64,000 nt of DNA. Source: Glaciihabitans sp. dw_435. GTDB taxonomy: Bacteria > Actinomycetota > Actinomycetes > Actinomycetales > Microbacteriaceae. This document shows positions 17,819 to 26,624 of the stretch, piece after piece (position 1 is the stretch's first letter; each line of letters begins with the position of its first letter). The position numbers and the translations under genes are program-made. The stretch lies in contig NZ_JAAVUZ010000006.1 of the NCBI RefSeq assembly GCF_018449675.1, positions 62,001-126,000 on the forward strand, written 5' to 3'. The notes under the pieces were generated by a model that searched no databases, had not been told where the DNA came from, and saw only the letters and a list, made by a program, of their open reading frames with translations.

Positions 17819-18940
17819 GTGAATCCGAGCGCCCCACTAGCTCGCCGAAAGACGTTGAGCGCGTCTCTTGGGCTCGGCGAAAAGCTGTTTGCCTCCAGCA
17901 AGGAGCGTCGCTTTGCGAACGCGCTCGAAACCGGACTGGACGCCGTCGAGGTCGGCCTGCTGCGCGAAATGTCGTTCACCGACAATCTTGCGGATGTCAC
18001 GAGCCGCTACCTGCTCGAAGCGGGCGGCAAGCGCGTGCGTCCTGTTCTCACCCTGCTGGCCGCACAGCTGGGCACGGGTAACAACGACAACGTCATCACG
18101 GCCGCGGAGGTCGTGGAGATCACGCACCTCGCCTCGCTGTACCACGACGACGTGATGGATGACTCGCAGATGCGCCGCGGTGTTCCCAGCGCGCAGTTCG
18201 TGTGGGGCAACTCGGTGGCGATCCTCACGGGCGACCTCCTCTTTGCGAGGGCGAGCCGCCTCGTGGCATCCCTCGGCACCCGGGCAATTGAACTGCAGGC
18301 CGAGACCTTCGAGCGCCTCTGCCTCGGACAGCTGCACGAGACGATCGGGCCCGGCCCGGACGACGACGCCATCGAGCACTATCTCCAGGTGCTCGCTGAC
18401 AAGACCGGATCCCTCATCGCGCTCGCCGCGCAGATGGGCGTGATCTTCTCGAAGGCCCCCGAAGAGTTCGAGGTTCCGGTCGTCGAGTTCGGCGAGAAGA
18501 TCGGCGTCGCGTTCCAGCTGATCGACGACGTCATCGACCTGTCCGCGCGCGGAGCCGACACCGGCAAGGTGCCCGGCACCGACCTGCGTGCCGGTGTCTC
18601 CACGCTTCCCCTGCTCTACCTGCGCCGCCGCGCCCTCACCGACCCGGCCGCCGCCGAACTGCTCGAGCGCCTGGAGAGCGGTGTACGCACCGCCCTCGCC
18701 GCCGAGGATGCCGCGTCGATCGCCGAGCCCAGCGACGTCGCCATCGACGGGACAGCGGATGACGCGGCCCTCACGATCGCGATCGCCGAGCTGCGCGACC
18801 ACGACGTCACCGCCGAGACGCTCGCCGAGGCACACCGCTGGGCGGCCGACGCCGTCGCCGCGCTCGCACCGCTGCCCGACGGCCCGGTGAAAAAAGCTCT
18901 GACCAGGTTCGCCGACTCGATTGTCGAGCGCTCGAACTAA
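17819..18940 (+). CDS. Long-chain polyprenyl diphosphate synthase
   Basis: A 373-aa trans-prenyltransferase. It contains GGKRVRP, the first Asp-rich motif DDVMDDSQMRRG and the second QLIDDVIDL, the pattern of long-chain (C40-C50 class) synthases. Position after menG suggests it makes the menaquinone side chain. An insertion rich in Ala, Asp and Glu (around residues 288-325) separates the catalytic core from the last helices. Chain length cannot be determined without comparing residues upstream of the first motif. Confidence 0.92.
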   Translation: MNPSAPLARRKTLSASLGLGEKLFASSKERRFANALETGLDAVEVGLLREMSFTDNLADVTSRYLLEAGGKRVRPVLTLLAAQLGTGNNDNVITAAEVVEITHLASLYHDDVMDDSQMRRGVPSAQFVWGNSVAILTGDLLFARASRLVASLGTRAIELQAETFERLCLGQLHETIGPGPDDDAIEHYLQVLADKTGSLIALAAQMGVIFSKAPEEFEVPVVEFGEKIGVAFQLIDDVIDLSARGADTGKVPGTDLRAGVSTLPLLYLRRRALTDPAAAELLERLESGVRTALAAEDAASIAEPSDVAIDGTADDAALTIAIAELRDHDVTAETLAEAHRWAADAVAALAPLPDGPVKKALTRFADSIVERSN

Positions 18941-19001
18941 CTGAAACGCCAGCTGGAAGCACCGCGCTTCCTCTGCTGCACCACCGAACACGAGGGATTT
19001 C

Positions 19002-20354
19002 ATGACCAAGCTCCGTTTGGCCATCGTTGGAGCCGGCCCCGCCGGTATTTACGCTGCAGACATCCTGCTCAAGATGGAAAAGCAGTTCGACGTGTCGATC
19101 GACCTGTTCGAGCAGCTTCCCGCGCCCTACGGGCTGGTCCGCTATGGCGTCGCCCCGGATCATCCGCGCATCAAGGGCATCATCACCGCGCTGCGTGAGG
19201 TGCTGGACAGCGGCAAGATCCGCCTGTTCGGCAACGTTCTCTACGGGCGCGACATCACCCTCGACGACCTGAAGAAGCACTACAACGCGGTCATCTTCTC
19301 CACGGGCGCCATCCGCGACGCCGACCTGAAGATCCCCGGCATTGACGCGGAGGGCAGCTACGGCGCCGCCGACTTCGTCAGCTGGTTCGACGGTCACCCC
19401 GACGTGCCGCGCGAGTGGCCGCTCAACGCCCGCGAGATCGCCGTCATCGGCAACGGAAACGTCGCCCTCGACATCGCCCGCATGCTCGCGAAGCACGCTG
19501 ACGACCTGCTGCCGACCGAGATTCCGGCGAACGTGTACGAGGGACTCGCGCAGTCACCCGTCACCGACGTGCACGTGTTCGGCCGCCGCGGACCCATGCA
19601 GGTGAAGTTCACCCCGCTGGAGCTCCGCGAGCTCGGCGAGCTCCGCGACGTCGACATGATCGTGCACGAGGAAGACTTCGACTACGACGAGGCGTCGAAG
19701 ACGGCCATTGCGACGAACAAGCAGGTGCTCGTGATCGACCGCGTGCTGACCCAGTGGCGCAAGAGAGAAGTTGGCGAGGCATCCCGTCGTCTGCACCTGC
19801 ACTTCTACGCGAAGCCCCTTGAGGTCGTGACGGATGACTCGGGCCACGTGTCAGCGTTCAGGTTCGAGCGCACCGTGCCCGACGGTCAGGGCGGCGTGGC
19901 GGGTACCGGAGAGATCCGCGAGATTCCGATTCAGGCGATCTACCGCGCGGTGGGGTACTTCGGCTCCGAGCTGGACGGCATTCCGTTCGACGAGAAGCGC
20001 GGCGTCATCCCGAACCGCGAGGGCCAGGTCATCGACGATGTCGACCAGCAGCTGCACGGCATTTATGCGACCGGCTGGATCAAGCGTGGACCCGTCGGCC
20101 TCATCGGTCATACCAAGAGCGACGCCATGGAGACCATCAAGCACGTCGTCAACGACCAGCCCAGCTGGTGGACGCCGGTCTCGCCCGACGAGGAGTCCGT
20201 CGTCGAGCTGCTGAAGTCGCGCGGCGTGGAGTTCACGAACCTCGACGGTTGGCACAACCTCGACGCGCACGAGATGTCGCTGGGCGAGCCGCAGGGCCGC
20301 ATCCGCATCAAGGTCGTTCCGCGCGACGAGATGGTGCGCGTCTCCAACCAGTAG
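19002..20354 (+). CDS. FprA-type ferredoxin-NADP(+) reductase
   Basis: A 450-aa adrenodoxin-reductase-like flavoprotein. The FAD-binding loop IVGAGPAGIYAADIL is at the N-terminus, then APYGLVRYGVAPDHPRIKG, the NADPH-binding VIGNGNVALDIARML, the HVFGRRGPMQVKFTPLELREL segment and the C-terminal GWIKRGPVGLIGHTKSDAMET signature. It passes electrons between NADPH and ferredoxins. A 61-base gap follows the polyprenyl synthase; the ATG is preceded by CACGAGGGATTTC. Confidence 0.93.
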   Translation: MTKLRLAIVGAGPAGIYAADILLKMEKQFDVSIDLFEQLPAPYGLVRYGVAPDHPRIKGIITALREVLDSGKIRLFGNVLYGRDITLDDLKKHYNAVIFSTGAIRDADLKIPGIDAEGSYGAADFVSWFDGHPDVPREWPLNAREIAVIGNGNVALDIARMLAKHADDLLPTEIPANVYEGLAQSPVTDVHVFGRRGPMQVKFTPLELRELGELRDVDMIVHEEDFDYDEASKTAIATNKQVLVIDRVLTQWRKREVGEASRRLHLHFYAKPLEVVTDDSGHVSAFRFERTVPDGQGGVAGTGEIREIPIQAIYRAVGYFGSELDGIPFDEKRGVIPNREGQVIDDVDQQLHGIYATGWIKRGPVGLIGHTKSDAMETIKHVVNDQPSWWTPVSPDEESVVELLKSRGVEFTNLDGWHNLDAHEMSLGEPQGRIRIKVVPRDEMVRVSNQ

Positions 20355-20381
20355 GAGAGTCGGGATGACCCGGGCGGGGGT

Positions 20382-21851
20382 TTACTGCACGGCGGCGGTT
20401 AGCCGTGCCACGTTGTCGAGCACGCGGCTGGGCAGCGGACGGGTGAGCCACTCTTCGAGCAGCAGTTCACGCGAGGCATCCCGATAATCCTGCTCAAGGT
20501 CGCGCAGTCCCTTGACGAACTTCGGGCCGCGGATCATCACCGAGATCTCGAGGTTCAGGCTGAACGAGCGCATGTCCATGTTGCTGGAGCCGATCACCGC
20601 GACCTGGTCGTCGATCGTGAAGTGCTTCGCGTGCAGCACCGTGGGGGAGTGGTAGAGCCAGATCCGCACGCCGGCGCGCAGCAGCTCTTCGTAGTAGCTG
20701 CGCTGCGCGTGGTAGACCACGGGCTGGTCGCCGATCTCCGACACGAACAGCTGCACGTCGAGCCCGCTCTGCGCCGCCGTAGTGATGGCGTAGAGCATCG
20801 ATTCATCCGGCACAAAATAGGGGCTCGTGATGATGATCCGCTCTTGCGCGGCGTAGAGCAGCGAGTTGAACAGGCGCAGGTTGTTTTCACCGTCGAATCC
20901 GGGGCCGCTGGGCACGACCTGCGCGTCGAGCAGTTCCTCGGTGGTCGACGGCTCGAGGATCTCGACCTCGCGCAGCAGCAGCTCGTCGGTCTCGGTGTAC
21001 CAGTCGGTGACGAAGAGGGCGTTGATACCCGCGACGATGGGGCCCTCGAAGCGCACCATCAGGTCTTTCCAGCGCAGGCCGCGCTTGATGTTTCCCCGCT
21101 TGTTGTAGGACTTGTCGATCATGTTCTGCGACCCGGTGAAGGCAACCGTGTTGTCGATGATGAGCAGCTTGCGGTGGTTACGCAGGTCGGGGCGCTGGAA
21201 CTTTCCCTGCAGCGGCTGCACCGGCAGCATCAGGGCCCACTTCACGCCGATCGACTTCAGCTTGCGAATGGTGCGGTGGTAGCCGGGCGAGCGAAGGGAT
21301 GCCACGTGGTCGAGCATCACGCGCACGGTCACGCCGCGCTGCACCGCCTCTTCCATGGCGTCGAAGAACGGACGCGTCGTGTCATCGAGGGCGATGATGT
21401 AGAACTCTGCGTGCACGAAGCGCTTGGATGTGCGCACCGCCTCGGTCATCGCCTCGAGGGACGCCTCGTAGTGCGGAAACAGGTGCGCGGTGTTGCCGCC
21501 GACGAGCGGCATGGCGCCCAGGGTGCGGTTGAGCTCGACGATCGGTTCGAGCCAGCCGGGCCACGGGTTGTCGCGGCTGACCCGGTCGATGCCCTCGGTC
21601 GTCTCGATGATGTACTGGTTGATTTCGCGCTGCTTCTGGCGGCGCTTCTTCGGCAGGCGCCGGCTTCCGAGCAGCAGGAACAGCAGGAACCCGACGTACG
21701 GGATGAAGAAGATCGTCAGCAGCCACGCGGTCGCGGTCTGGGGACGTCGGTTGCGGGGCACCACGATGACGCACACCACGCGGATGACGAAGTCGATCAC
21801 CAGCAGCGCGATGCCGCCGATCAGCGCGATCGTTGACCAGTTCCAACCCAC
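20382..21851 (-). CDS. cls: Cardiolipin synthase 1 (PLD family)
   Basis: A 489-aa membrane enzyme. Two N-terminal helices (PLDc-N module, IALIGGIALLVIDFVIRVVCV and LLTIFFIPYVGFLLFLLLG) are followed by two HKD repeats: NHRKLLIIDNTVAFTGSQNMID and HAKHFTIDDQVAVIGSSNMDMRS. Both catalytic His/Lys/Asp triads are intact. A close paralogue is encoded at 42987-44453. It condenses phosphatidylglycerol, or phosphatidylglycerol and CDP-diacylglycerol, to cardiolipin; the sequence does not tell which. Start is GTG at 21851. Confidence 0.93.
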   Translation of the reverse strand: MGWNWSTIALIGGIALLVIDFVIRVVCVIVVPRNRRPQTATAWLLTIFFIPYVGFLLFLLLGSRRLPKKRRQKQREINQYIIETTEGIDRVSRDNPWPGWLEPIVELNRTLGAMPLVGGNTAHLFPHYEASLEAMTEAVRTSKRFVHAEFYIIALDDTTRPFFDAMEEAVQRGVTVRVMLDHVASLRSPGYHRTIRKLKSIGVKWALMLPVQPLQGKFQRPDLRNHRKLLIIDNTVAFTGSQNMIDKSYNKRGNIKRGLRWKDLMVRFEGPIVAGINALFVTDWYTETDELLLREVEILEPSTTEELLDAQVVPSGPGFDGENNLRLFNSLLYAAQERIIITSPYFVPDESMLYAITTAAQSGLDVQLFVSEIGDQPVVYHAQRSYYEELLRAGVRIWLYHSPTVLHAKHFTIDDQVAVIGSSNMDMRSFSLNLEISVMIRGPKFVKGLRDLEQDYRDASRELLLEEWLTRPLPSRVLDNVARLTAAVQ

Positions 21852-21921
21852 TGCGTCCCCCTACGGATTTCTGCGGTGCTGTGGTGCGCGCGCGACCGTC
21901 CGGAGCGGCAGCCGGCTGGTG

Positions 21922-22410
21922 TTAGCGGAAGTTGACGAACTGAAGGTCGACGTCGAGGTCCTTGCCCTTGAGCAACGCCATCGTCGACTGCAGGTCATCG
22001 CGGCTCTTGGACTGCACACGCAGCTCATCGCCCTGGATCTGCGACTTGACCGACTTGGGTCCCTCGTCGCGAATGATCTTGCTGACCTTCTTCGCGTCTT
22101 CCGAGGAGATGCCGTTCTTCAGCGAGATCTCGATGCGGTATTCCTTACCGCTCGCGTAGGGCTCGCCCGTGTCGAGGCTGCGCAGTGAAATCCCGCGCTT
22201 GATGAACTTGGCCTCGAGCACCTCGAGGACGGCCTTCACGCGCTCTTCGGCGCTGGCCTTGAGAAGCAACTTCTCGCCGCTCCAGTCGACGGATGCGCCA
22301 ATGCCCTTGAAGTCGTATCGCGTTGCGATTTCCTTCTGGGCCTGGTTGACGGCGTTGTCCGCCTCCATCTTGTCGACCTTGCTGACGATGTCGAATGAGG
22401 AATCTGCCAT
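21922..22410 (-). CDS. YajQ-family nucleotide-binding protein
   Basis: A 162-aa protein matching the YajQ/DUF520 family throughout: [20 protein letters not shown] at the start, then [33 protein letters not shown] and the end [24 protein letters not shown]. Family members bind RNA or cyclic di-GMP in some bacteria; there is no other c-di-GMP gene nearby here. Length is standard. Transcribed away from the LacI gene end, with its own ATG at 22410. Confidence 0.93.
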   Translation of the reverse strand: MADSSFDIVSKVDKMEADNAVNQAQKEIATRYDFKGIGASVDWSGEKLLLKASAEERVKAVLEVLEAKFIKRGISLRSLDTGEPYASGKEYRIEISLKNGISSEDAKKVSKIIRDEGPKSVKSQIQGDELRVQSKSRDDLQSTMALLKGKDLDVDLQFVNFR

Positions 22411-22436
22411 GGCCCCAGTTTAACCTGTGAAGACCC

Positions 22437-23456
22437 TTAGCGACTGACCGGTCGTGCCGTGCTTCCCCGCACGATCAATTCATAGGGCAACGGGATGTGC
22501 GGAGCCCCCGCATGACGCGCGCTCGGGTGCAGCTCCTCCATGAGAATCTCCACAGCCATCTGTCCCTGCAGAGCCGGAAACTGGGCGATCGTGCTGAGCC
22601 CGAAGAACGCGGACAGCTCGTGGTCGTCGATGCCGATCACTGAAACGTCGCGCGGCACCGTCAGCCCCATGTCGCGGGCGGCGAGGATCGTTCCGATCGC
22701 CATTTCGTCCGAGGCGGCGAAGACTGCCGTCGGGCGCTTGCGGGGTTGGCCGAGCAGTTGCTTCGCCGCGCGGTACCCGCCCTCGATGGTGAAGTCGCCC
22801 ACGTGAAAGAGCTCCGGGTCGGGCGAGATCCCCTCGGCCTGCAGCGCGAGCTCGTAGCCGACCCTCCTGTTGGTGGGCAGGTGGAAGTCGGTCTCAGAGG
22901 CCGGGTCGCCGCCAATGTGGGCGATCGCGCGATGCCCGAGCGACAGCAGGTGTTCCGTCGCGAGCCGCGCGACCTCGACATCGTCGATGCTCAGGGTGCG
23001 CACACCGGGAAGCGGCCCACCTACCCCCACGATGGGCTTGTTCATCGCCAGGAGTCGCCCCACCTCTCCGGGGGTGAGCTCGAGGGAGATGGCGATCACG
23101 GCATCCACTCTCTTGCGCAGCAGAAAATGTTCGAAGACGCTGCGGCGTTCGTCGCCACCTCCGCCGAGGTTGTACAGGGTGAGGTCGTAGCCGTGACTGA
23201 GCAGGGCGGACTCTGCTCCCTCGATCACCGAACTGAAGAACCAGCGGCTGAGAAACGGGATGACGACGCCGACATTTTTCGTGCGCCCGGTGGCAAGGCT
23301 CGACGCGTTGGAGGAGACGACGTAGCCAAGAGTCTTCGCGGCCGTCAGTACACGCTGGCGGGTAGCGGATGACACGTGGCCGTTGCCACTGAGAGCGCGG
23401 GAGACGGTCGCGGTGGAGACGCCCGCGAGTTCGGCAACCTCGTTGATACCCGGCAT
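22437..23456 (-). CDS. LacI-family transcriptional regulator 1
   Basis: A 339-aa regulator. The N-terminal HTH and hinge read NEVAELAGVSTATVSRALSG and LTAAKTLGYVVSSNASSLATG; a periplasmic-binding-like effector domain follows to RGSTARP. ATG 23456 is preferred to GTG 23465, because GGAGG overlaps the GTG but sits eight bases from the ATG. No sugar genes are adjacent; the nearest are the GH13 pair at 26.6-30.4 kb, which share a LacI-type operator at 28390, so it may act in trans there. That link is inference. Confidence 0.9.
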   Translation of the reverse strand: MPGINEVAELAGVSTATVSRALSGNGHVSSATRQRVLTAAKTLGYVVSSNASSLATGRTKNVGVVIPFLSRWFFSSVIEGAESALLSHGYDLTLYNLGGGGDERRSVFEHFLLRKRVDAVIAISLELTPGEVGRLLAMNKPIVGVGGPLPGVRTLSIDDVEVARLATEHLLSLGHRAIAHIGGDPASETDFHLPTNRRVGYELALQAEGISPDPELFHVGDFTIEGGYRAAKQLLGQPRKRPTAVFAASDEMAIGTILAARDMGLTVPRDVSVIGIDDHELSAFFGLSTIAQFPALQGQMAVEILMEELHPSARHAGAPHIPLPYELIVRGSTARPVSR

Positions 23457-23474
23457 CCGCGCCACCTCCTTTGG

Positions 23475-23490
23475 GCACTGATACTAGTGC
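23475..23490 (-). promoter_or_regulatory. Inverted repeat upstream of LacI regulator 1
   Basis: GCACT at 23475-23479 and AGTGC at 23486-23490 flank a 6-bp spacer, 18 bases before the chosen start. On the minus strand the spacer contains TAGTAT, a possible -10 box, so a bound repressor would block transcription. An autoregulatory operator is plausible, but the arms are only 5 bp. Confidence 0.4.
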
Positions 23491-23600
23491 TGGCGTTTAT
23501 GACGAATGCGGGCGCGAGATGTGGTCACGGCAGGGCGAATTTCCTTGTATCCTTGTCCAGCGCCTTCGGACAGGTGATCACACGTGGTCGGGAGCGCTCT

Positions 23601-23682
23601 GGCGAGTTACCCAAGCGGCCAAAGGGATCTGACTGTAAATCAGACTGCTCAGCATTCGGGGGTTCGAATCCCTCACTCGCCA
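23601..23682 (+). tRNA. tRNA-Tyr (GTA)
   Basis: An 82-base class II tRNA. The acceptor stem GGCGAGT pairs with ACTCGCC, the anticodon loop CTGTAAA places GTA centrally, a long variable arm follows, and the T arm is GGGGG-TTCGAAT-CCCTC. The discriminator is A at 23682 and CCA is not encoded. A strong terminator follows within 25 bases. Confidence 0.97.
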
Positions 23683-23705
23683 CGGATGTCCTTCACAGGA
23701 CACGC

Positions 23706-23738
23706 AAAAGCCCCGGACCACGTGTCCGGGGCTTTTTG
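23706..23738 (+). terminator. Rho-independent terminator after tRNA-Tyr
   Basis: A 13-bp stem (AAAAGCCCCGGAC at 23706-23718 with its complement at 23724-23736) and a 5-base loop end in a T-run. It is a textbook intrinsic terminator for the tRNA transcript and, with its A-run on the left, may also work for the minus strand. Confidence 0.92.
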
Positions 23739-23819
23739 CATGCCGGGTATCCGTGCCGGGGCGATGGGCACAGGGCGGGGATAGAGTGCGTCGTATGAAC
23801 ACAATCACGGACCGCGCCG

Positions 23820-24632
23820 GTGAGTAACGACCTGCTCGACCTCGCCCGCGATGTCGCCTTTGCCGCCGGGGAGCTGGTCTACCGCCGCCGCGCGGAGGGC
23901 GTCACCGTCGCCGACCACAAATCGTCGCCCGTCGACGTCGTGACGCTGGCCGATCGTGAGAGCGAGGCACTCATCCGGTCGATGCTTGCTGACGCCCGAC
24001 CGAATGACGCATTCTTCGGCGAGGAGACGTCCGGTGAGGCGGCGGCCCGTGACGGCGGCACCAGCGGTCTGACGTGGATCGTCGACCCGATCGACGGCAC
24101 GGTCAACTACCTCTACGACATCCCGCACTATGCGATCAGCATCACCGTGGTCGAGGGCGACCCCAACCCGTTCACCTGGAACGCGCTCGCCGGGTGTGTG
24201 CTCAACCCCGCGACGGGAGAAGTCTTCACCGCCACGGCGGGCGAGGGCGCCTGGCTGGGGGATACGGCGATCCATGCCGCTCCCTCGGTTGACCTGGCGC
24301 AGGCCCTCGTGGCGACCGGCTTCGGCTACGACGCGGAGGTGCGCCGCGCGCAGGGCGCGGTCGTCGCGCAGTTATTGCCCGAGGTTAGGGACATCCGGCG
24401 CATGGGAACCGCTTCACTCGACCTGTGCTTCGTCGCCAACGGTCGCCTCAATGCCTACTTCGAGCGCGGCCTCCAACACTGGGACCACGCAGCCGGCGCC
24501 CTGATCGCGCGGGAGGCCGGTGCCCGGGTGACCGGGTTCGACGGCGTCGCGGCAAGCCGCGAGTTCACGCTCGCGGGAGCGCCGGAACTCGCTGCCGCGC
24601 TTGAGGCGCGACTGATTGATCTCGGCGTCTGA
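23820..24632 (+). CDS. Inositol monophosphatase family protein
   Basis: A 270-aa lithium-sensitive phosphatase-fold protein. Metal-binding motifs are present: GEETSG, IVDPIDGTVNYLYDIPHYA and, near the C-terminus, HWDHAAGALIAREAGARVTG. Substrates in this family include inositol-1-phosphate, histidinol phosphate and PAP; the sequence read here cannot separate these. GTG 23820 sits just after the short stretch following the tRNA-Tyr terminator; an upstream ATG at 23796 is not in this frame with a better ribosome site. Confidence 0.9.
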   Translation: MSNDLLDLARDVAFAAGELVYRRRAEGVTVADHKSSPVDVVTLADRESEALIRSMLADARPNDAFFGEETSGEAAARDGGTSGLTWIVDPIDGTVNYLYDIPHYAISITVVEGDPNPFTWNALAGCVLNPATGEVFTATAGEGAWLGDTAIHAAPSVDLAQALVATGFGYDAEVRRAQGAVVAQLLPEVRDIRRMGTASLDLCFVANGRLNAYFERGLQHWDHAAGALIAREAGARVTGFDGVAASREFTLAGAPELAAALEARLIDLGV

Positions 24633-24867
24633 CTTCATTCCCATCGCGGCACCTGACACCCGTCGTGAAGCTCCGTTTCCATGCCGTGAGCGGTACTCAC
24701 ACTGGCATTTACCTCCAAGCCGCGGTCCCCGACTGGCCAGATTCCGAGTCTGTGGCTACGATGGACTCTTGTTCGTTATCTGACCGTGATTATTCGTCCG
24801 GTCAGGTTGCACCCGAAGAAGCGGCATTTCCCATAAGGGAATGTTTCGCGTTTAGAGGAGTATCGCC

Positions 24868-24933
24868 ATGTTTGTACGCCCTTCTGAGCGTGGCGTGACC
24901 AATTTTCCGGCTACCGAACGCGGTAACGCGTGA
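24868..24933 (+). CDS. 21-aa mini-ORF translationally coupled to the M23 peptidase gene
   Basis: The ORF MFVRPSERGVTNFPATERGN ends in Ala and is preceded by AGAGGAG seven bases before the ATG. Its TGA overlaps the GTG of the peptidase gene (GTGA, 24930-24933), so ribosomes ending here could restart on the downstream gene, which has no strong ribosome site of its own. The peptide contains an imperfect internal duplication (RPSERGVTN and PATERGNA). It may be a coupling leader or a functional micropeptide; no family is known to me. Confidence 0.68.
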   Translation: MFVRPSERGVTNFPATERGNA

Positions 24934-26105
24934 CGTCCGAAGACCTTCGCGAAGAAGGCGCCCCCGCAGCCCCGCTGACCCGGCGTGAACTTCGCGAACG
25001 CGAACGCGCCGCAGAAGCGGCCCTCGCGCAGGCTCCCGCAACTCCCGTCGCATTAGTTTCCACCGGTACCGCCGCGCTTCCCGTCGTTCTGACGTCGACC
25101 ACCGCCGTCACCACCCACTCCGTTCCGACCGCCACGGTCCCGCTCACCACGGTGATGGCCCCGTCCGCTCCGGTCGCCGCCATGCCCGTCGCCGTCCCGG
25201 CCCCTCCGGTGTTCACTCCCGAGGCGCACGCCGAGCCGGTCATCGTGAAGCCGGTGAAGCCCGGATCCGCGCGAGCGCGCCGCGCACGTGTCATCCGCGA
25301 CGCCCACCGCTCCCGCCCGTCGGCCCCGCCGTCGTCCTCGTCTTCTCCCGCTCTCGCCCGCAAGCGCGCCGCCGGAAAGCTCGTCTCGTTCGCCGCTCTG
25401 TTGTTCGCCGGCGCGATCCTGGTGAGCCTCACGGTGCCGTCGAGCCTCTTCTTCGCCAATCACGCGGATTCGGCAGTGGATGTCACGGCTGCCGCCTCCG
25501 CGTCCGCCGATGTCTCCGAGGCCGCTGCAGCGAAGGTCACCCCGGTGCAGACCATCGCGCCCGTCGACGACTCCGTGAAGGAGACACCCGTCACGCGCGA
25601 TGCGTGGGATGTCGTCTCCGGCGCGGAACTCGCCCAGGTGAGCTACGGCGCGCGGACGACCGCCTACTCGGTGGACAACTCGGGTGCCGTGCGCTGGCCG
25701 TTCGAGTACGCGGCATCGATCTCCGACGGCTTTGGCGCCCGCGTCTCGCCGTGTTCGGGTTGCTCGACCTCCCACAAGGGAACCGACTTCACCCCCGGCG
25801 AGGGCGCCGCGATCTACGCGATCGCCGATGGCGTCGTCAGCGCGCACGATGTATCGGCGTGGGGCCTCGGCAACCACGTCATCATCGAGCACGTGATCAA
25901 CGGCAAGAAGGTCACCAGCGTCTACGCGCACATGCGTTCGGGTTCCGTTGCGCTCAAGGCCGGTGACGTCATCAAGAAGGGTGACTTCATCGGGCTCGTC
26001 GGCATGACCGGAGCGGCCACCGGCCCGCACCTTCACTTCGAGATCCACCTCGACGGTGTCGCCGTCGACGCCTTCACGTGGCTCAAGGCGAACACCGCCT
26101 CCTAA
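24930..26105 (+). CDS. M23-family cell-wall endopeptidase, membrane-anchored
   Basis: A 391-aa protein. The N-terminus has LTRRELRERERAAEA, a basic/acidic helix, then a long Ala/Pro/Thr-rich low-complexity region (residues 30-140). One membrane segment lies near 152-172 (LVSFAALLFAGAILVSLTV), placing the rest outside. The LytM-type M23 domain covers roughly 255-388 with zinc ligands in SHKGTDFTPG and GPHLHFEIHLDG and the YAHM motif between. It likely cuts peptidoglycan peptides. A mini-ORF immediately upstream overlaps its start. Confidence 0.9.
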   Translation: MTSEDLREEGAPAAPLTRRELRERERAAEAALAQAPATPVALVSTGTAALPVVLTSTTAVTTHSVPTATVPLTTVMAPSAPVAAMPVAVPAPPVFTPEAHAEPVIVKPVKPGSARARRARVIRDAHRSRPSAPPSSSSSPALARKRAAGKLVSFAALLFAGAILVSLTVPSSLFFANHADSAVDVTAAASASADVSEAAAAKVTPVQTIAPVDDSVKETPVTRDAWDVVSGAELAQVSYGARTTAYSVDNSGAVRWPFEYAASISDGFGARVSPCSGCSTSHKGTDFTPGEGAAIYAIADGVVSAHDVSAWGLGNHVIIEHVINGKKVTSVYAHMRSGSVALKAGDVIKKGDFIGLVGMTGAATGPHLHFEIHLDGVAVDAFTWLKANTAS

Positions 26106-26169
26106 GCTCCTCGGTCGGAGCCCCGGCCCCGCGTCGCTCGTTATGCCGCGCGGTTGCGCCCTGTAGGCG

Positions 26170-26460
26170 CGCCCGTGCGTTTGCCGCAACTGGGCGACCT
26201 GAATGGGCTTGCAGCGGTGAGTTGCGGCAAACGGCCGTTTCGGGGACTTGGCCGGCCGCCGAGGGTGCATTTGCCGCAACTGGTCGGCCCGCAAGTCCGC
26301 GTGCATCCGCGAGTTGCGGCAAGTGGCTCGTTCGAGGGCCGCTGAGGGTGCGTTTGCCGCAACAGGGGGCGGTGAATGGGCGTGAGCAGCGGTGAGTTGC
26401 GGCAAATGCGCTGTTCGAGGGCCTCAGATGACCGTCGAGGGTGCATTTGCCGCAACTGGG
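26170..26460. repeat. Extragenic array of alternating inverted repeats (TTGCCGCAAC / GTTGCGGCAA)
   Basis: Four forward copies of TTGCCGCAAC start at 26181, 26271, 26354 and 26447, alternating with three reverse copies GTTGCGGCAA at 26221, 26313 and 26396. Flanks are also shared (GAGGGTGCRT before forward copies, GGTGAGTT at the reverse ones), so each unit of roughly 80-95 bases is a large imperfect hairpin. The array fills most of the 519-base gap between the M23 and GH13 genes; ORFs across it are by-products of the repetition. Confidence 0.85.
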
Positions 26461-26487
26461 TGAGCCGCGAGTCACGCAGGGCGCAAA

Positions 26488-26519
26488 AATGCTCCAAGAT
26501 CCCAAGATCTTGGAGCATT
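26488..26519 (-). terminator. Intrinsic terminator for the GH13 gene at 26625
   Basis: A perfect 14-bp stem (AATGCTCCAAGATC at 26488-26501, complement at 26506-26519) with loop CCAA. Read on the minus strand it is followed by a short T-run (TTT), the correct direction for the glucosidase gene ending at 26625. Confidence 0.85.
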
Positions 26520-26624
26520 CTCACGTGGTGCGCCGACCGAGCGACGCGGCGGGCCGCGGGACTGGTGGGACGGGTGCCCGGGGCGGAGCGGCGGCACTGA
26601 TGGGGCGGATGCCCCGGGGCGGGG

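Noticed and set aside
24640-24867. Possible c-di-AMP riboswitch before the M23 gene
   Set aside because: Such riboswitches often precede actinobacterial wall hydrolases, but I could not find the conserved core or pseudoknot partners. Only short hairpins (24781-24806 and 24824-24843) are visible.
26083-26524. ORFs of 105-140 aa across the 26.2-kb repeats on both strands
   Set aside because: They translate the repeat itself (recurring AANAPSA and RQTHP-like segments) and have no ribosome site; they are by-products of the repetitive DNA.
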